From the IMG/VR virus record IMGVR_UViG_3300020166_000041, positions 1-43,092 of that record: a stretch of DNA of 43,092 nt; one strand, 5' to 3'. This document shows positions 43,043 to 43,092 of the stretch, in pieces. The notes beneath the pieces are model-generated. The model ran no database searches. It was not told the DNA's origin and saw only the letters and a list, made by a program, of their open reading frames with translations. Every line of letters begins with the position of its first letter. The first letter of the stretch is position 1. This DNA is from a virus. Both the position numbers and the translations under genes were made by a program.

Positions 43043-43063
43043 ACGAGTATTATTACTCGTTTT
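43043..43063 (-). promoter_or_regulatory. Inverted repeat and candidate promoter motif before groEL
   Basis: ACGAGTA (43043-43049), TTAT, TACTCGT (43054-43060) is a perfect seven-base inverted repeat. The overlapping - strand motif AAAACGAGTAATAATA (43048-43063) also occurs ahead of the 85-residue gene at 35046-35061. It begins 50 bases upstream of the groEL ATG. It is not CIRCE, the HrcA operator of bacterial groE operons, because neither sequence nor spacing match. A phage promoter/operator is the likely use. Confidence 0.5.
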
Positions 43064-43092
43064 ATTGGATTTTTACCTAATTAATCTTTAAT

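Noticed and set aside
43043-43060. CIRCE/HrcA operator before groEL
   Set aside because: The inverted repeat is ACGAGTA-N4-TACTCGT, not the GCACTC-N9-GAGTGC type.

Overview
The window is a contiguous piece of a tailed-phage genome with a podovirus-like virion. It is AT-rich, densely coded and complete at neither end. It carries a nucleotide-metabolism block on the + strand and a very long virion block on the - strand, and the two converge on a hairpin terminator near 6.34 kb. Most start codons are preceded by A/T-rich leaders with no Shine-Dalgarno sequence. That pattern is known from Bacteroidota hosts. The capsid, ring and nozzle proteins also look like those of marine and Bacteroidota-infecting short-tailed phages, some of them crAss-like. 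A marine flavobacterial host is therefore my best guess, but it is an inference. No tRNA, integrase, insertion sequence or CRISPR array was seen, and no stretch over 300 bases lacks a gene.

Region 1 (1-6249, + strand): the end of a T7 gp4/Twinkle-type helicase, a small conserved protein, thymidylate synthase, a GIY-YIG-like/MazG fusion, a second MazG-like helical protein, a T7 endonuclease I-type junction resolvase, several overlapping mini-genes, and class I ribonucleotide reductase (nrdB then nrdA). Together they replicate DNA and supply dNTPs.

Region 2 (6250-6480): convergent junction with a bidirectional terminator and one possible mini-gene.

Region 3 (6481-35014, - strand; expression runs from high to low coordinates): small conserved proteins, a GroES-fold-like protein, a small terminase-adjacent protein, large terminase, portal, scaffold, major capsid protein, an unknown head-region protein, two ring/connector proteins, a very large nozzle-like protein and its partner, three internal or ejected virion proteins (the last of 2605 residues), an M15 peptidase (probable endolysin) and small basic proteins.

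Region 4 (35070-42998, - strand): groEL followed by groES (the reverse of the bacterial order), a winged-helix-like protein, a cluster of mini-proteins including Cys-rich ones and a one-span membrane protein, an unrecognised structured RNA, a small zincin, a 985-residue tail fibre with an S74 chaperone, and a 3TM-family holin.

The most unusual items are: the phage chaperonin pair in reversed order, with a 16-base motif repeated in front of a second transcription block; the structured RNA at 39.6-39.7 kb; zincin-like and PD-(D/E)XK-like motifs inside the giant ejected protein; a GC-rich, C-ending-codon patch in the terminase ATPase; and a terminase P-loop without its canonical lysine.
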